64,000 nucleotides of DNA, from the NCBI RefSeq assembly GCF_003315415.1, contig NZ_QNSB01000005.1:124001-188000 (forward strand). The letters run 5' to 3'. Below, piece by piece: positions 50,349-59,616 of this stretch. The DNA is from Brevibacterium sanguinis (GTDB lineage Bacteria; Actinomycetota; Actinomycetes; Actinomycetales; Brevibacteriaceae). Position numbers and translations under genes: made by a program. The notes beneath the pieces are model-generated. The model was not told the origin of the DNA and did no database searches. It was given only the letters and a program-made list of their open reading frames with translations. Positions within the stretch are counted from its first letter, which is position 1. Each line of letters begins with the position of its first letter.

Positions 50349-51125
50349 TCAGTCGCGCAGGACGATCGTCAGTGCCGCCGGCCTGCTGCCCGCGGCCGCC
50401 GTGTACTCGACCTCGTAGTGCTCGGCGGCGCGGCCGAGCAGCTCGTCGTGGGACTGCGGGAGACGCCGCTCGTCGGCGAGGAGACGACCGACGAACTCGC
50501 CCCGGTAGTACTTCGCCCAGTGTGAGACGACGCTGCGCTTGGTGCCGGAGTCCTTGACCGCCCCGAGGGTGATGACCTGGTCCTTGGGACCCGGCCACGC
50601 CGCCCGGTAGTCGCTCGAGCGGCAGTCGAGGATCACCTCGGCGGGATCGACTCGGAACGTCTGGGCCAGGGTCGGCTTCCACCACGACGTCAGCTTCCCG
50701 AGGGCGCCGAGTTCGGTCTTCATCGCCAGCCGGTAGGCCGGGATCGGGTCGAGTCCGTGGACGTGGCCGAAGAGGGCGGAGAACACGTGGACGTCGCGCA
50801 GCTTCGCCGCGAGGGTGTCGTCCGCCTCGGCAGCGGTGACGAGATCCGGTGCGCCCATCGCCTCGTAGAGCACGCCCGAGTAGGTGAGCAGGGCGGGAGC
50901 GCAGGGGAGCGAGTCGATCTCGACGTTGCGGGCGACGTCGCCGGCCAAGGTCGCTCCGACGCCGAGCACCTCGAGCGCGTCGTCGCGTTCGGATACCTGC
51001 TTGAGCTGGGCGAGGACCGTGTGCCGGTGCGGGTTGAGGTCGGGGGCCGAGAGGGCCGCGAAGTCGAGCGGATCACCCGAACTCGCGGGCGTCTTGCCCT
51101 CGGAGGGCGGCAGCAGGATCTTCAC
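50349..51125 (-). CDS. yaaA: Peroxide stress protein YaaA
   Basis: A 258-residue DUF328 protein. It opens with MKILLPPSEGKTPASSGDPLDF, and the conserved body has YSGVLYEAMG, FGHVHGLDPIPAYRLAMK and VITLGAVKDSGTKRSVVSHWAKYYRGEFVGRLL. E. coli YaaA lowers free iron and DNA damage under peroxide stress and binds DNA via a helix-hairpin-helix-like element. The gene converges with the zinc-ribbon gene and faces away from the RNase P gene. Confidence 0.92.
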   Translation of the reverse strand: MKILLPPSEGKTPASSGDPLDFAALSAPDLNPHRHTVLAQLKQVSERDDALEVLGVGATLAGDVARNVEIDSLPCAPALLTYSGVLYEAMGAPDLVTAAEADDTLAAKLRDVHVFSALFGHVHGLDPIPAYRLAMKTELGALGKLTSWWKPTLAQTFRVDPAEVILDCRSSDYRAAWPGPKDQVITLGAVKDSGTKRSVVSHWAKYYRGEFVGRLLADERRLPQSHDELLGRAAEHYEVEYTAAAGSRPAALTIVLRD

Positions 51126-51288
51126 CCCACCATCGTAGGTGGGGCCGGGACGGTGACGTCGGGCGGTCTCTCGTGAGTTTGCTCACCTCGGCGCCACCGG
51201 TCGCGTGCGCAAAAGCACGAAGAGTGCGGACATGGGGCCTCGGGCGCCGTGCGCCCGGGTCGGTGGTCAGGGCGGACGCGGGTAGGAT

Positions 51289-51704
51289 GGTGAGCTTGAG
51301 GACAGGTCACCAGACGGCCGCGGTCCTGTGCCGCTCTAGGGCAGGGCTGAGGAACGTCCGGACTCCGCAGAGCAGGATGGTGGGTAACGCCCACCCGGGG
51401 CAACCCGCGGGCAAGTGCAACAGAAAGCAGACCGCCTGCCGCCTCCGATCCTCGGATCGGGGCGGTCGGTAAGGGTGAAACGGTGGTGTAAGAGACCACC
51501 AGAGTGCCGGGTGACCGGTGCTGCTGGGTAAACCCCATCCGGAGCAAGATCAGACAGACGACGTTCGAGGCTGCTCGCCGAGTCGTCGGGTGGATCGCTC
51601 GAGGCCGGTGGCGACATCGGTCCCAGATAGATGGCCGTCAGTCGAGGAGGGTGACCGACTCGACCACAGAATCCGGCGTATCGGTGGCCTGTCCTCTTCT
51701 CACC
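51289..51704 (+). ncRNA. rnpB: RNase P RNA (bacterial class A)
   Basis: The catalytic RNA of tRNA 5' processing. Class A landmarks in order are GAGGAACGTCCGGACTCC (P4 5' half, CR-I), GTGCAACAGAAAGCAGACCG, GGTAAGGGTGAAACGGTGG, AGAGACCACCAG, GGTAAACCCCATCCGGAGCA, GATAGATGGCCGTC and ACAGAATCCGGCGTA (P4 3' half). The first and last 17-18 bases pair as P1 (GGTGAGCTTGAGGACAGG with the 3' strand), which sets the ends to within a few bases. TAGGAT at 51283-51288 is the likely -10. The 3' end overlaps the stop of the convergent membrane-protein gene. Confidence 0.95.
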
Positions 51705-52389
51705 CGAGGCTCGCGATCCTCTGAGCCCGTGAGGCCCTGCGCGTGCGCTCGAGGATGACGACACCGAGGACAGCCACCCAGACCGTGAGTGTGTCGAACG
51801 ACAGGCGCTCGGCACCGCCGAATCCCACCAGCGGAATATCGAGGCCGTCCACTGCCAGGATGAAGCCCACGAAGCCGAGCAGCGACAGTCCGAGCGCGGC
51901 GATCGTCAGCCACCGGAGTGCACAGCGGCCGGCCACGACAGCGACGCAGATCATGGCCACCCATTGAGCGGCGGCCTGGACGAGCGCGGCGAGGTCGTGC
52001 ACGTCAGGAGAGACATCCCAGGGTGCGAGGCCCGCGCCGACGACCCCGAGACCGCTGAGTCCGAGGAATGCCATGCCGACTCCGCCCAACCGCGACCGCC
52101 AGTGATCGACCGTCAGCAGGGCGCCGGCGAGGATGAGCGCACCGCTGAGCACCATCCCGGCGTTGAACAGGGGGTGCAGCGGCGAGCAGACGGTGCGGAG
52201 CCGGTGTCCCTGTTCGGAGAACTCTCCACAGGTGGTCACACCCAGGTCGCTGATCGCATGGTCGGTGAGCGAGTACCCGCTGGGCCATGCGGCTGCCACG
52301 ACGATCTGCACGGGAATGAGAATCGCGCTCAGGACAAGCAGAGTCGCGCCGATTCGCTCCCGAGAAGAGCTCGGTCGTCCTGTCTCCAC
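51700..52389 (-). CDS. DUF998 family membrane protein
   Basis: A 229-residue protein with six spans, matching the DUF998 pattern: LVLSAILIPVQIVVAAAW, PLHPLFNAGMVLSGALIL, GVGMAFLGLSGLGVVGAGLAPWDVSPDVHDLAALV and WVAMICVAVVAGR. The family is of unknown function, with suggested roles in membrane stress. The stop codon lies within the P1 strand of rnpB. Confidence 0.85.
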   Translation of the reverse strand: METGRPSSSRERIGATLLVLSAILIPVQIVVAAAWPSGYSLTDHAISDLGVTTCGEFSEQGHRLRTVCSPLHPLFNAGMVLSGALILAGALLTVDHWRSRLGGVGMAFLGLSGLGVVGAGLAPWDVSPDVHDLAALVQAAAQWVAMICVAVVAGRCALRWLTIAALGLSLLGFVGFILAVDGLDIPLVGFGGAERLSFDTLTVWVAVLGVVILERTRRASRAQRIASLG

Positions 52390-52456
52390 TGGGGGCCTTC
52401 TCCGTTCGATCCTCGTGTGAGTACGCCTTCACTGTAGTGGACGACCCGTCACCGGT

Positions 52457-53626
52457 TCACCCATCCACGCGAGGGTCCCTCATTCCGAGAAGGACGAGGA
52501 ACGCGAGCGCCGGCAATCCGATGAGCGGCAGCAGCGCGGACTCCAGGCCGATCCTGTCCGCGAGCGCCCCGATGAGCGGGGAGGCGAGACCCCCGACCGA
52601 GACGGCCAGTCCGAGCGTGACGCCGCTCGCGGTGCCCATGTGCCGCGGCAGGAGATCCTGGCCGAGGGTGACGTGCAGGGAGAACGGCACGTAGAGCGTG
52701 ATCGACGCCAGACCGATGCACACCCAGGCGAGCGGACCGGGGATGAGGAGCATGCCGGCGACGACCGGAACCCCGGCCAGGTAGGACCACCTCAGGATCA
52801 CGGTCCGGGACCAGCGGCGGGCGAGGTGACCGCCGATCGCCGTGCCGAAGGCTCCGCCGAGGTAGAAGACGAACAGCGATGCCGCCGCCAGCCCCTCCGG
52901 GACGTCGCGATACTGGTGCATGAAGAGCACGATGAACGAACCGATGCCGACGAACACGATGGACCGGCACACGATCGCCAGCGACAGCCGGGTGAAGCCG
53001 CGCCGATCATCAACTCCCTCCGCCTGCCCGCGCCCCGGCCCGGCCGAACTCCCGGCCGGATGGACTCGCGCGATGAGGCCGACGGCGACGACGCCGGTCA
53101 GCGCCGGGATCATGAGCAGCGGGCTCGCGCGCAGACCGAGGACGCCGACGGTCACCGCGACGAACAGCGGAGCGATCGCGAAGCCGATGTTCCCGCCCAG
53201 GGAGAACCACGACATGAGCACATGGTCGTTGCCGCTGATCTCCCGCGCCCGCCCGGCGCCGGCGGGATGGAAGGCCGCGACCCCCATCCCCGACACCGAG
53301 GCGAGGAGCGCGGTGGCCCAGAACGATTCCGTGAGTGCGATGGCCGCGATGCCCGCTCCCGCGACGACGATGCTCACGGGGATCAGCCATCGCATCCGCC
53401 AGCGGTCCCCGAGGGCGCCGAACAGCGGCTGGACGACCGACGACGACAGTGCCGAGGCGAGGACGATCCCGGCGGCGGCCGCATACGTGTACCCGCGCTC
53501 GAGGACGAGGAACGGCACGAGTGCCGCGATCGCGCCCTGATGGAAGTCGACGGTGAGATGCGAGTAGGCGAGCAGGCGGGCTCCGTGACGGGCCGAGGGC
53601 GAGGCGCTCGTCACGGACGCGATCAC
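52457..53626 (-). CDS. MFS transporter, fosmidomycin-resistance-like (Fsr)
   Basis: A 389-residue 12-span MFS protein. The opening AYSHLTVDFHQGAIAALVPFLV and LASALSSSVVQPLFGALGDRWRM, plus GMGVAAFHPAGAGRAREISG, are characteristic of the Fsr-type sub-family. GTG 53626 begins 4 bases after the ppgK stop, so it is the third gene of a map-ppgK-MFS operon. The substrate is unknown. Confidence 0.88.
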   Translation of the reverse strand: MIASVTSASPSARHGARLLAYSHLTVDFHQGAIAALVPFLVLERGYTYAAAAGIVLASALSSSVVQPLFGALGDRWRMRWLIPVSIVVAGAGIAAIALTESFWATALLASVSGMGVAAFHPAGAGRAREISGNDHVLMSWFSLGGNIGFAIAPLFVAVTVGVLGLRASPLLMIPALTGVVAVGLIARVHPAGSSAGPGRGQAEGVDDRRGFTRLSLAIVCRSIVFVGIGSFIVLFMHQYRDVPEGLAAASLFVFYLGGAFGTAIGGHLARRWSRTVILRWSYLAGVPVVAGMLLIPGPLAWVCIGLASITLYVPFSLHVTLGQDLLPRHMGTASGVTLGLAVSVGGLASPLIGALADRIGLESALLPLIGLPALAFLVLLGMRDPRVDG

Positions 53627-53630
53627 GGCG

Positions 53631-54482
53631 TCAGACCGCCTCGGCGGGGGCCTTCTGCCGTTTCCGGACCTTCGCCTTGCCCCCGTTGGAGGCGAGCACC
53701 GCGGCTCCGATCGTGCCCGCGTCGTTGCGGAACTTCGCCGGCTCCATCCGCGCCCTGGTCGTGATCAGCGGCAGGAAGTACTGATGGGACTTCGAGACGC
53801 CGCCGCCGACGATGATGAGATCCGGGCAGACGAGGAGCTCCATCATCGAGTAGTACTGCTGCAGGCGCTGGGCCCACTCGGGGTAGTCGAGTCCTTCGCG
53901 CACCTTGACCGACTCCGCCGCCTGCGTCTCCGCGTCGCGACCGTTCATCTCGATGTGCCCGAACTCCGTGTAGGGCACCAACCGCCCCTGGGTGAAGAGC
54001 GCGGTGCCGATCCCGGTGCCCAGGGTCGTCATCAGCACCGTCTTCTTCCGGTGCCTGCGCCCGGCGCCGAAGCTCATCTCGGCCAGACCGGCGGCGTCGG
54101 CGTCATTCATCACGTACACGGTCTTGCCGGTCTGCTCCCGCAGATAGTCCTCGATGGGCCAGTGGCGCCAGCGCTGGTCGAGGTTGGCGATGAACTCGAC
54201 CCGACCGTCGCAGACGACTCCGGGGAACCCGCAGCCGAGCGGAAGCGCGTCGAGCGCACTGCGGTCCGAGACGCACTCGGACTCGAGCGCCCGTGCGACG
54301 AGGAGTTCGTACACCTCGCCGATCGCCTGGGCGACCGCCTCGGGCGTGCTCGGCTTCGGGGTGTAGATGCGCACTCTCTTGAACAGGAGCTTCCCGGTCT
54401 CGATGTCGACGAGCGCCGCTTTGATCCCGGTGCCGCCGATGTCGATGCCGATGGCCAGCCGTGACTGTGGTCCGTGTGTCAT
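53631..54482 (-). CDS. ppgK: Polyphosphate glucokinase (ROK family)
   Basis: A 283-residue kinase that phosphorylates glucose with polyphosphate or ATP. The phosphate loop is [17 protein letters not shown], the catalytic Asp sits in [43 protein letters not shown] holds the sugar-binding Glu/His, and [21 protein letters not shown] is near the C-terminus. These match actinobacterial PpgK. ATG 54482 overlaps the map stop (ATGA), so expression is coupled. Confidence 0.93.
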   Translation of the reverse strand: MTHGPQSRLAIGIDIGGTGIKAALVDIETGKLLFKRVRIYTPKPSTPEAVAQAIGEVYELLVARALESECVSDRSALDALPLGCGFPGVVCDGRVEFIANLDQRWRHWPIEDYLREQTGKTVYVMNDADAAGLAEMSFGAGRRHRKKTVLMTTLGTGIGTALFTQGRLVPYTEFGHIEMNGRDAETQAAESVKVREGLDYPEWAQRLQQYYSMMELLVCPDLIIVGGGVSKSHQYFLPLITTRARMEPAKFRNDAGTIGAAVLASNGGKAKVRKRQKAPAEAV

Positions 54483-55393
54483 CTGGAGTCCTCGAGGGTC
54501 GTGGGGCCCTGCGCGATCGCGGTGTCCTGATCGGGCAGGGTGAGGATGTCGGCACCGGTCTCGGTGACGACGAGGGTGTGTTCGAACTGCGCTGATCGTT
54601 TCCGATCCTTCGTCACCACGGTCCAGGAGTCGTCCCAGACGTCCCAGGCCTCGGTGCCCAGGTTGAGCATGGGCTCGATGGTGAAGATCATTCCCGGCTC
54701 CATCACCTCGGCGTGGGCGGGGGCGGCGTCGTAGTGGGGGATGATGAGACCGGAGTGGAACTCGCGTCCGACGCCGTGGCCGCTGTAGTCGCGGACGACG
54801 CCGTAGCCGAAGCGCTTGGCGTACTTCTCGATGACGCGTCCGACGACGTTGAGCTGCCGGCCGGGCCGCACCGCCTTGATCCCGCGCATCATCGCCTCCC
54901 AGGTCCGCTCGATGAGCAGCCGGGACTCCTCGTCGACCTCGCCGACGCAGAACGTGTAGTTCGTGTCTCCGTGCATCCCGCCGATGTAGGCGGTGATGTC
55001 GACGTTGACGATGTCACCGTCGGCGAGCACGGTCGAGTCGGGGATCCCATGGCAGATGACCTCGTTGATCGAGGTGCACACGGATTTGGGGAACCCGCGG
55101 TAGCCCAGGGTCGACGGGTAGGCGCCGTGATCGCACATGTACTCGTGGGCGAGCGCGTCGATCTCGTCGGTGGTGACCCCGGGCGCGATGATCTCGCCGA
55201 CGGCGGCCAGGGCGTTGGCGGCGATCGAGCCCGCCCGGCGCACCTTCTCGACCTCGTCGGGGGTGTAGAAGTTGCTGTCGCGGCCCTCGTCGGCATCGGC
55301 GCGTCCGACGTACTCGGGCCGGACGATGTGCGGGGGCACCGGGCGCTCGGGGGAGACCGTGCCGGGTGTGAGCAGGCGTGGAGCTGGGTTCAT
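54479..55393 (-). CDS. map: Methionine aminopeptidase type I
   Basis: A 304-residue dinuclear metallopeptidase that removes initiator Met. Metal ligands are in [23 protein letters not shown] (two Asp), [11 protein letters not shown] (His) and the C-terminal [12 protein letters not shown] and [16 protein letters not shown] (two Glu). The N-terminal 40-residue extension ([25 protein letters not shown]) is typical of actinobacterial MapB-type enzymes and may bind the ribosome. It is the first gene of the map-ppgK-MFS operon. Confidence 0.96.
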   Translation of the reverse strand: MNPAPRLLTPGTVSPERPVPPHIVRPEYVGRADADEGRDSNFYTPDEVEKVRRAGSIAANALAAVGEIIAPGVTTDEIDALAHEYMCDHGAYPSTLGYRGFPKSVCTSINEVICHGIPDSTVLADGDIVNVDITAYIGGMHGDTNYTFCVGEVDEESRLLIERTWEAMMRGIKAVRPGRQLNVVGRVIEKYAKRFGYGVVRDYSGHGVGREFHSGLIIPHYDAAPAHAEVMEPGMIFTIEPMLNLGTEAWDVWDDSWTVVTKDRKRSAQFEHTLVVTETGADILTLPDQDTAIAQGPTTLEDSR

Positions 55394-55625
55394 GATGAGT
55401 CGATTCTAGGGTGGAATCGCGCGGTTGTCCCACACCTGCCCTGCCTGTCGTCGCGTCGCCGGTCGGCCATGCGGTCTAGACTCGGTCGTGCCGCCGAACG
55501 CGTGCGGCACGACCGCCGAGGGCGGAGCGAGCTGCCGTGGGCGGCTGGATCGCCGAGTGCGAACGGATGCGCCGGGGACGGCGGCCGGATCGCCGGGCGC
55601 GGCGGCAGGAGAACCGGGAGGTGCG

Positions 55626-56351
55626 ATGAACGATCCGAATGATCCAGGTGCGCAGGAGTTCGCCGGGCTCGGCGACGTCGTCAGCCTCACGAGCGCCCCG
55701 CAGCAGATCGCCGACCACATCCTCTCGGGCATCGCAGTCGGCGCACTTCCCGTGGGCACGATGCTGCCCGGAGAGCGGGCGCTGGCGGCCGCTCTGCAGG
55801 TGTCGCGATCGAGCGTGCGCGCCGCGCTGCTGCGGCTCGAGCGCCTCGGCGTCGTCGAGCGCCGCCGCGGACGCGGGGGAGGGACGTTCGTCAAGAGCGC
55901 GGAGCCCGCGACTCTCGCGCCGATGGCCGAGCGGATCGAGGAGTTCCACGCCGAGCGGAAGAACCTCCTCGACGCCCGTGCCGTCGTCCACAACACCCTG
56001 GCCGCGGTCGCCGCTCTGCGGCGCACGGATGAGGAGCTGCACCGGCTCCGCAGACTGGCGGAGAAGTACTCCGAACTCGCCGAGGCGGCCGCCGCCCGCA
56101 CCGCCGACGCGCAGTTCCACTTCGCGATCGCCCAGGCCTGCCACAATCCCGAGCTCTCCCGGATCGCGATCGACATCGACACGAAGATCAACGCGGGATT
56201 CCGCCACGACCCGTTCTCCGCCGAGCTGTTCGAGCGGGCCGTCCACGACCATGCCGCGATCGTCGAGGCGATCGCGGCTGGGGACTCGCTGGAGTCCGGA
56301 CGACTGTGCGAGGAGCATTTCCGCTCGACGACGACCCCGCCTCCCGCCTGA
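55626..56351 (+). CDS. GntR/FadR-family transcriptional regulator
   Basis: A 241-residue regulator. The winged HTH is IADHILSGIAVGALPVGTMLPGERALAAALQVSRSSVRAALLRLERLGVVERR; the FCD all-helical ligand domain (about 100-235) has the metal-ligand context AQFHFAIAQACHNPEL and AVHDHAAIVEAIAAGD. ATG 55626 has GGAGGTG just upstream; a longer open frame is unconserved. It converges on alanine dehydrogenase; its targets are unknown. Confidence 0.88.
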   Translation: MNDPNDPGAQEFAGLGDVVSLTSAPQQIADHILSGIAVGALPVGTMLPGERALAAALQVSRSSVRAALLRLERLGVVERRRGRGGGTFVKSAEPATLAPMAERIEEFHAERKNLLDARAVVHNTLAAVAALRRTDEELHRLRRLAEKYSELAEAAAARTADAQFHFAIAQACHNPELSRIAIDIDTKINAGFRHDPFSAELFERAVHDHAAIVEAIAAGDSLESGRLCEEHFRSTTTPPPA

Positions 56352-56373
56352 GACCATCACCCCGGCGAGACAG

Positions 56374-56441
56374 CACACCGCACCGTCGGCCGCACTCCAC
56401 CCCTGTGGAACAGGATGTCGTACAGCTGACGGTGCGGTGTG
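56374..56441. repeat. Large inverted repeat between the GntR gene and ald
   Basis: Perfect 14-bp arms (56374-56387 and 56428-56441) enclose 40 bases. A second perfect 10-bp hairpin lies at 56499-56520, next to the ald stop. They probably form a two-way transcription stop for the convergent genes. Confidence 0.6.
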
Positions 56442-56527
56442 TGATCTGCCGCCCGGCGAACAGCGCGGCCGTCGAGCCACGTCCGGCGGGGCACGCCACC
56501 CGGCGGGACATCCCGCCGGGCGCCGGA

Positions 56528-57646
56528 TCAGTTGGCCAGGGCGTGCTGGACCGAGACCGCCTCGAGGCCGAAGGCTTCGGCGACGTTGTCGTTGGTCACG
56601 TGGCCGTTGTGGGTGTTGAGGCCGCGCGCCAGAGCCGAATCGTTCGACAGGGCCTGGTGCCACCCCTGATTGGCCAGCTTCACCGCGAAGGGCAGGGTCG
56701 CGTTGGTCAGCGCCTTGGTCGCCGTGTTCGGCACCGCGCCGGGCATGTTCGCCACGCAGTAGTAGACCGAGTTGTGAACCGTGAAGGTCGGGTCGTCGTG
56801 GGTGGTCGGACGCGAGTTCTCGAAGCAGCCGCCCTGGTCGATGGCGATGTCGACGAGGACCGAGCCCGGCTTCATGCCGGCGACCATCTCGTCGGTGACG
56901 AGCTTGGGGGCCTTCTTGCCGGGGATGAGGACGGAGCCGATGACGAGGTCGGCGGTGGCCAGGGACTTCGTGATCTCGTACTTGTTCGACACCTTGGTGG
57001 CGATGGCACCGGCGAACGTCTCATCGATCTGGCGCAGGCGCGGGATGTTGATGTCGATGACCTCGACGGTGGCGCCCAGGCCCAGCGCCATGCGTGCGGC
57101 ATTGGTGCCGGCGACGCCGGCGCCGATGACGACGACGTTCGCGCGGTCGACCCCGGGCACGCCGGAGAGGAGGATGCCGCGTCCGCCCTCGGCTTTGAGG
57201 AGGCTGTGGGCGCCGACCTGGGTCGAGAGGCGACCGGCGATCTCGCTCATCGGGGCCAGGAGGGGCAGTCCGCCGCTGTCCGGCTGCACCGTCTCATAGG
57301 CGATCGCCGTGGTGCCTGCCTTCATGAGCGCCTGGGTCAGCGCCTCATCGGCGGCGAGGTGGAGGTAGGTGAACAGGACGAGGTCCTTGCGCAGGAAGCC
57401 GTACTCCTGGGCGACGGGCTCCTTGACCTTGAGGACCAGGTCACCGGCCTCCCACGTCGAGGCTGCGTCGGGAGCGATCGTGGCACCGGCCTCGGTGTAC
57501 TCCTCGTCGCTGATGAACGAACCTTCACCGGCCCCGGCCTGGACCGTGACCTCGTGTCCCTGGGACACGAGCTCGTGGACGCCAGCTGCCGTGATGGCGA
57601 CCCGGAACTCGTTGTTCTTGACCTCGGTGGGCACAGAAATGCGCAT
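56528..57646 (-). CDS. ald: Alanine dehydrogenase
   Basis: A 372-residue NAD-dependent enzyme interconverting alanine and pyruvate plus ammonia. The N-terminal [38 protein letters not shown] carries the substrate-binding Arg and Lys; the catalytic Lys region is [14 protein letters not shown], the NAD motif is [27 protein letters not shown], and the catalytic Asp sits in [20 protein letters not shown] 57646 follows a GAGAGGAAAGC site. It supplies pyruvate or assimilates ammonia, next to the glutamine synthetase genes. Confidence 0.96.
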   Translation of the reverse strand: MRISVPTEVKNNEFRVAITAAGVHELVSQGHEVTVQAGAGEGSFISDEEYTEAGATIAPDAASTWEAGDLVLKVKEPVAQEYGFLRKDLVLFTYLHLAADEALTQALMKAGTTAIAYETVQPDSGGLPLLAPMSEIAGRLSTQVGAHSLLKAEGGRGILLSGVPGVDRANVVVIGAGVAGTNAARMALGLGATVEVIDINIPRLRQIDETFAGAIATKVSNKYEITKSLATADLVIGSVLIPGKKAPKLVTDEMVAGMKPGSVLVDIAIDQGGCFENSRPTTHDDPTFTVHNSVYYCVANMPGAVPNTATKALTNATLPFAVKLANQGWHQALSNDSALARGLNTHNGHVTNDNVAEAFGLEAVSVQHALAN

Positions 57647-57723
57647 TGCTTTCCTCTCTCATTTCGCCCCGTTCCAACGTGGGCAGATCCAGCCGCGTGA
57701 TGACCCGGCTGAGGGTACATCTC

Positions 57724-57753
57724 ACTGTATTCCGCTTAAGGTCTGAGGGGCAA
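57724..57753 (-). promoter_or_regulatory. Predicted ald promoter
   Basis: TTGCCC (57753-57748), an 18-base spacer and TACAGT (57729-57724) on the minus strand, 78 bases ahead of the ald start. Confidence 0.5.
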
Positions 57754-57881
57754 ACCTTTTTGGCTCGATTCGGTCGAAATCTTGCGGAATCAGTGGACAT
57801 GCAGGGAACCGATGCACTGAAAGCATGGTCAATGCCACTGATAACGCAGGTTTTCCGGAACGGTTCCAGTCTCGACGCCTC

Positions 57882-57971
57882 CGCGTCCGCCCCGGCAGGC
57901 TCCGCCTCCGCAGGTTGCCCCGCAGGTTCCGCAGCTGTCGCCGCGGGTTCCGCAACTGCTCCGGCAGGTTC
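57882..57971. repeat. Degenerate 21-bp tandem repeat in the ald-glnA gap
   Basis: Units at 57882-57902, 57903-57929 (27 bases), 57930-57950 and 57951-57971 read on the minus strand as variants of GAACCTGCCGG followed by GC-rich bases. In one minus-strand frame they would code for Glu-Pro-Ala-Gly-rich units, but no start, ribosome site or family supports a gene. Apart from this and the ald promoter nothing is recognised in 57647-58043. Confidence 0.65.
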
Positions 57972-58043
57972 GGTCCTCGGCGGGAGGGGGTGAGCCGGTA
58001 AGCTGAAGCGGCAAGGACTGCACGCCGCGAGGGAAGGGTCGAC

Positions 58044-58247
58044 ATGGGACTGTTCAGAGATGTCGAGGATGCCAATTCGAAGTACTACTTCAACGTGGAG
58101 ACCAACGCCGTCGAGAAGGGCCTGGTCAGCGACTGGAATCACCGGATGGGCCCCTATGACACCGAAGCCGAGGCCCGTGCGGCCCTCGAGAAGGCCAAGG
58201 CCCGCAACGAGGCGTGGGATGACGACGACGCGGAATGGAACGGCTGA
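58044..58247 (+). CDS. Small conserved actinobacterial protein upstream of glnA (SPOR-like)
   Basis: A 67-residue protein reading FNVETNAVEKGLVSDWNHRMGPYDTEAEARAALEKAKARNEAWDDDDAEW. The GPYDTEAEARAAL segment resembles a SPOR repeat. Homologues sit before glnA2 and are sometimes misnamed as methionine aminopeptidases. ATG 58044 has GAGGGAAGGG upstream. The glnA start is three bases after its stop, so the two are coupled. Confidence 0.78.
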   Translation: MGLFRDVEDANSKYYFNVETNAVEKGLVSDWNHRMGPYDTEAEARAALEKAKARNEAWDDDDAEWNG

Positions 58248-58250
58248 AGG

Positions 58251-59609
58251 ATGAGCCGTCAGGAAGAGTTCGTCCTCCGCACCGTCGAGGATCGTGAGGT
58301 CCGCTTCATCCGACTGTGGTTCACCGACGTCCTCGGCGGGCTCAAATCGGTGTCGATCGTCCCCGCGGAGCTCGAAGGCGCCTTCTCCGAGGGCATCGGC
58401 TTCGACGGCTCCGCCGTGGAGGGGCTCTCCCGGGTGTTCGAGGCCGACATGGTGCTCAAGCCCGACCCGTCGACATTCTCCCTGCTGCCCTGGCGCGGGG
58501 AGACGGAGCCGACGGGACGGATGTTCTGCGACATCCACGTGCCCGGGGGAGAGCCGGCGCCGGCCGACCCGCGCAACGTCCTCAAGAGGACCCTGGCCAA
58601 GGCGGCCGAGAAGGGCTTCACCTTCTACGTCCACCCCGAGGTCGAGTTCTACCTGTTCAAGACCGACAACCTCGACCCGCGCACGGGGATCGTCGAAGGC
58701 GCGCGACCGGTCCCCGTCGACTCCGCGGGCTACTTCGACCATGTCAACGGCGGCACCGCCAACGACTTCCGCCGCTCGGCGGTGACGATGCTCGAGGCGA
58801 TGGGCCTCTCGGTCGAGTTCTCCCATCACGAGGCGGGGCCGGGGCAGAACGAGATCGACCTCCGCTACGCCGACGCGCTGACGATGGCCGACAACATCAT
58901 GACCTTCCGCTCGGTGATCAAGGAGGTCGCGATCTCCCAGGGCGTCTATGCGTCGTTCATGCCCAAGCCTCTCGCCGACCATCCGGGCAACGGGATGCAC
59001 ACGCACGTGTCCCTGTTCGAGGGGGAGAACAACGCCTTCTTCGAACCCGGAGCAACCTACCAGCTGTCGAGGACGGGACGGCAGTTCATCGCCGGCCTCC
59101 TCACCCACGCCGCTGAGATCACCGCGGTGACCAACCAGAACGTCAACTCCTACAAGCGCCTGTGGACCGGACATGAGGCGCCCTCGTACATCTGCTGGGG
59201 CCACCGCAACCGCTCAGCCCTCGTCCGGGTCCCGCAGTACAACTCCGGGAAGTCCTCCTCGGCGCGCGTCGAGTACCGCGCGCTCGACTCCTCGGCGAAT
59301 CCGTACCTGTCCTACGCCCTCATGCTCGCCGCCGGGCTCAAGGGCATCGAGGAGGAGTACGAGCTGCCCGACGAGGCCGAGGACAACGTCTGGCTCCTCT
59401 CCGACATCGAACGCCGGGCGATGGGCATCCAGGCCCTGCCGTCGAGCCTCTCCCATGCCCTGGAGACGATGGAGCAGTCCGATCTCGTGGCCGAGACCCT
59501 CGGCGAGGAGGTCTTCGACTTCTTCCTGCGCAACAAGCGGCAGGAATGGAACGAGTACCGCGCGCAGGTCACGCCGTACGAACTCAGCAAGCACTTCACC
59601 TCGATGTAG
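58251..59609 (+). CDS. glnA: Glutamine synthetase (GlnA2-like)
   Basis: A 452-residue type I glutamine synthetase making glutamine from glutamate, ammonia and ATP. It has WFTDVLGGLKSVSIVPAELE (beta-grasp), FYVHPEVEFYLF, HHEAGPGQNEIDLRY, NGMHTHVSLFEG and NQNVNSYKRLWTGHEAPSYICWGHRNRSALVRVP. The adenylylation-site motif of GS I-beta (NLYDLPPEE) is replaced by EYELPDEAEDNV, so adenylylation is doubtful although glnE follows directly. This arrangement and missing motif match mycobacterial GlnA2. Confidence 0.93.
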   Translation: MSRQEEFVLRTVEDREVRFIRLWFTDVLGGLKSVSIVPAELEGAFSEGIGFDGSAVEGLSRVFEADMVLKPDPSTFSLLPWRGETEPTGRMFCDIHVPGGEPAPADPRNVLKRTLAKAAEKGFTFYVHPEVEFYLFKTDNLDPRTGIVEGARPVPVDSAGYFDHVNGGTANDFRRSAVTMLEAMGLSVEFSHHEAGPGQNEIDLRYADALTMADNIMTFRSVIKEVAISQGVYASFMPKPLADHPGNGMHTHVSLFEGENNAFFEPGATYQLSRTGRQFIAGLLTHAAEITAVTNQNVNSYKRLWTGHEAPSYICWGHRNRSALVRVPQYNSGKSSSARVEYRALDSSANPYLSYALMLAAGLKGIEEEYELPDEAEDNVWLLSDIERRAMGIQALPSSLSHALETMEQSDLVAETLGEEVFDFFLRNKRQEWNEYRAQVTPYELSKHFTSM

Positions 59610-59616
59610 GCGTGTG

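Noticed and set aside
57525..59204. 559-residue minus-strand frame across the glnA region including Glu-Pro-Ala repeats
   Set aside because: Antisense to glnA and the small upstream gene; no start with ribosome site near the repeat part. Only the DNA repeat is kept as an observation.
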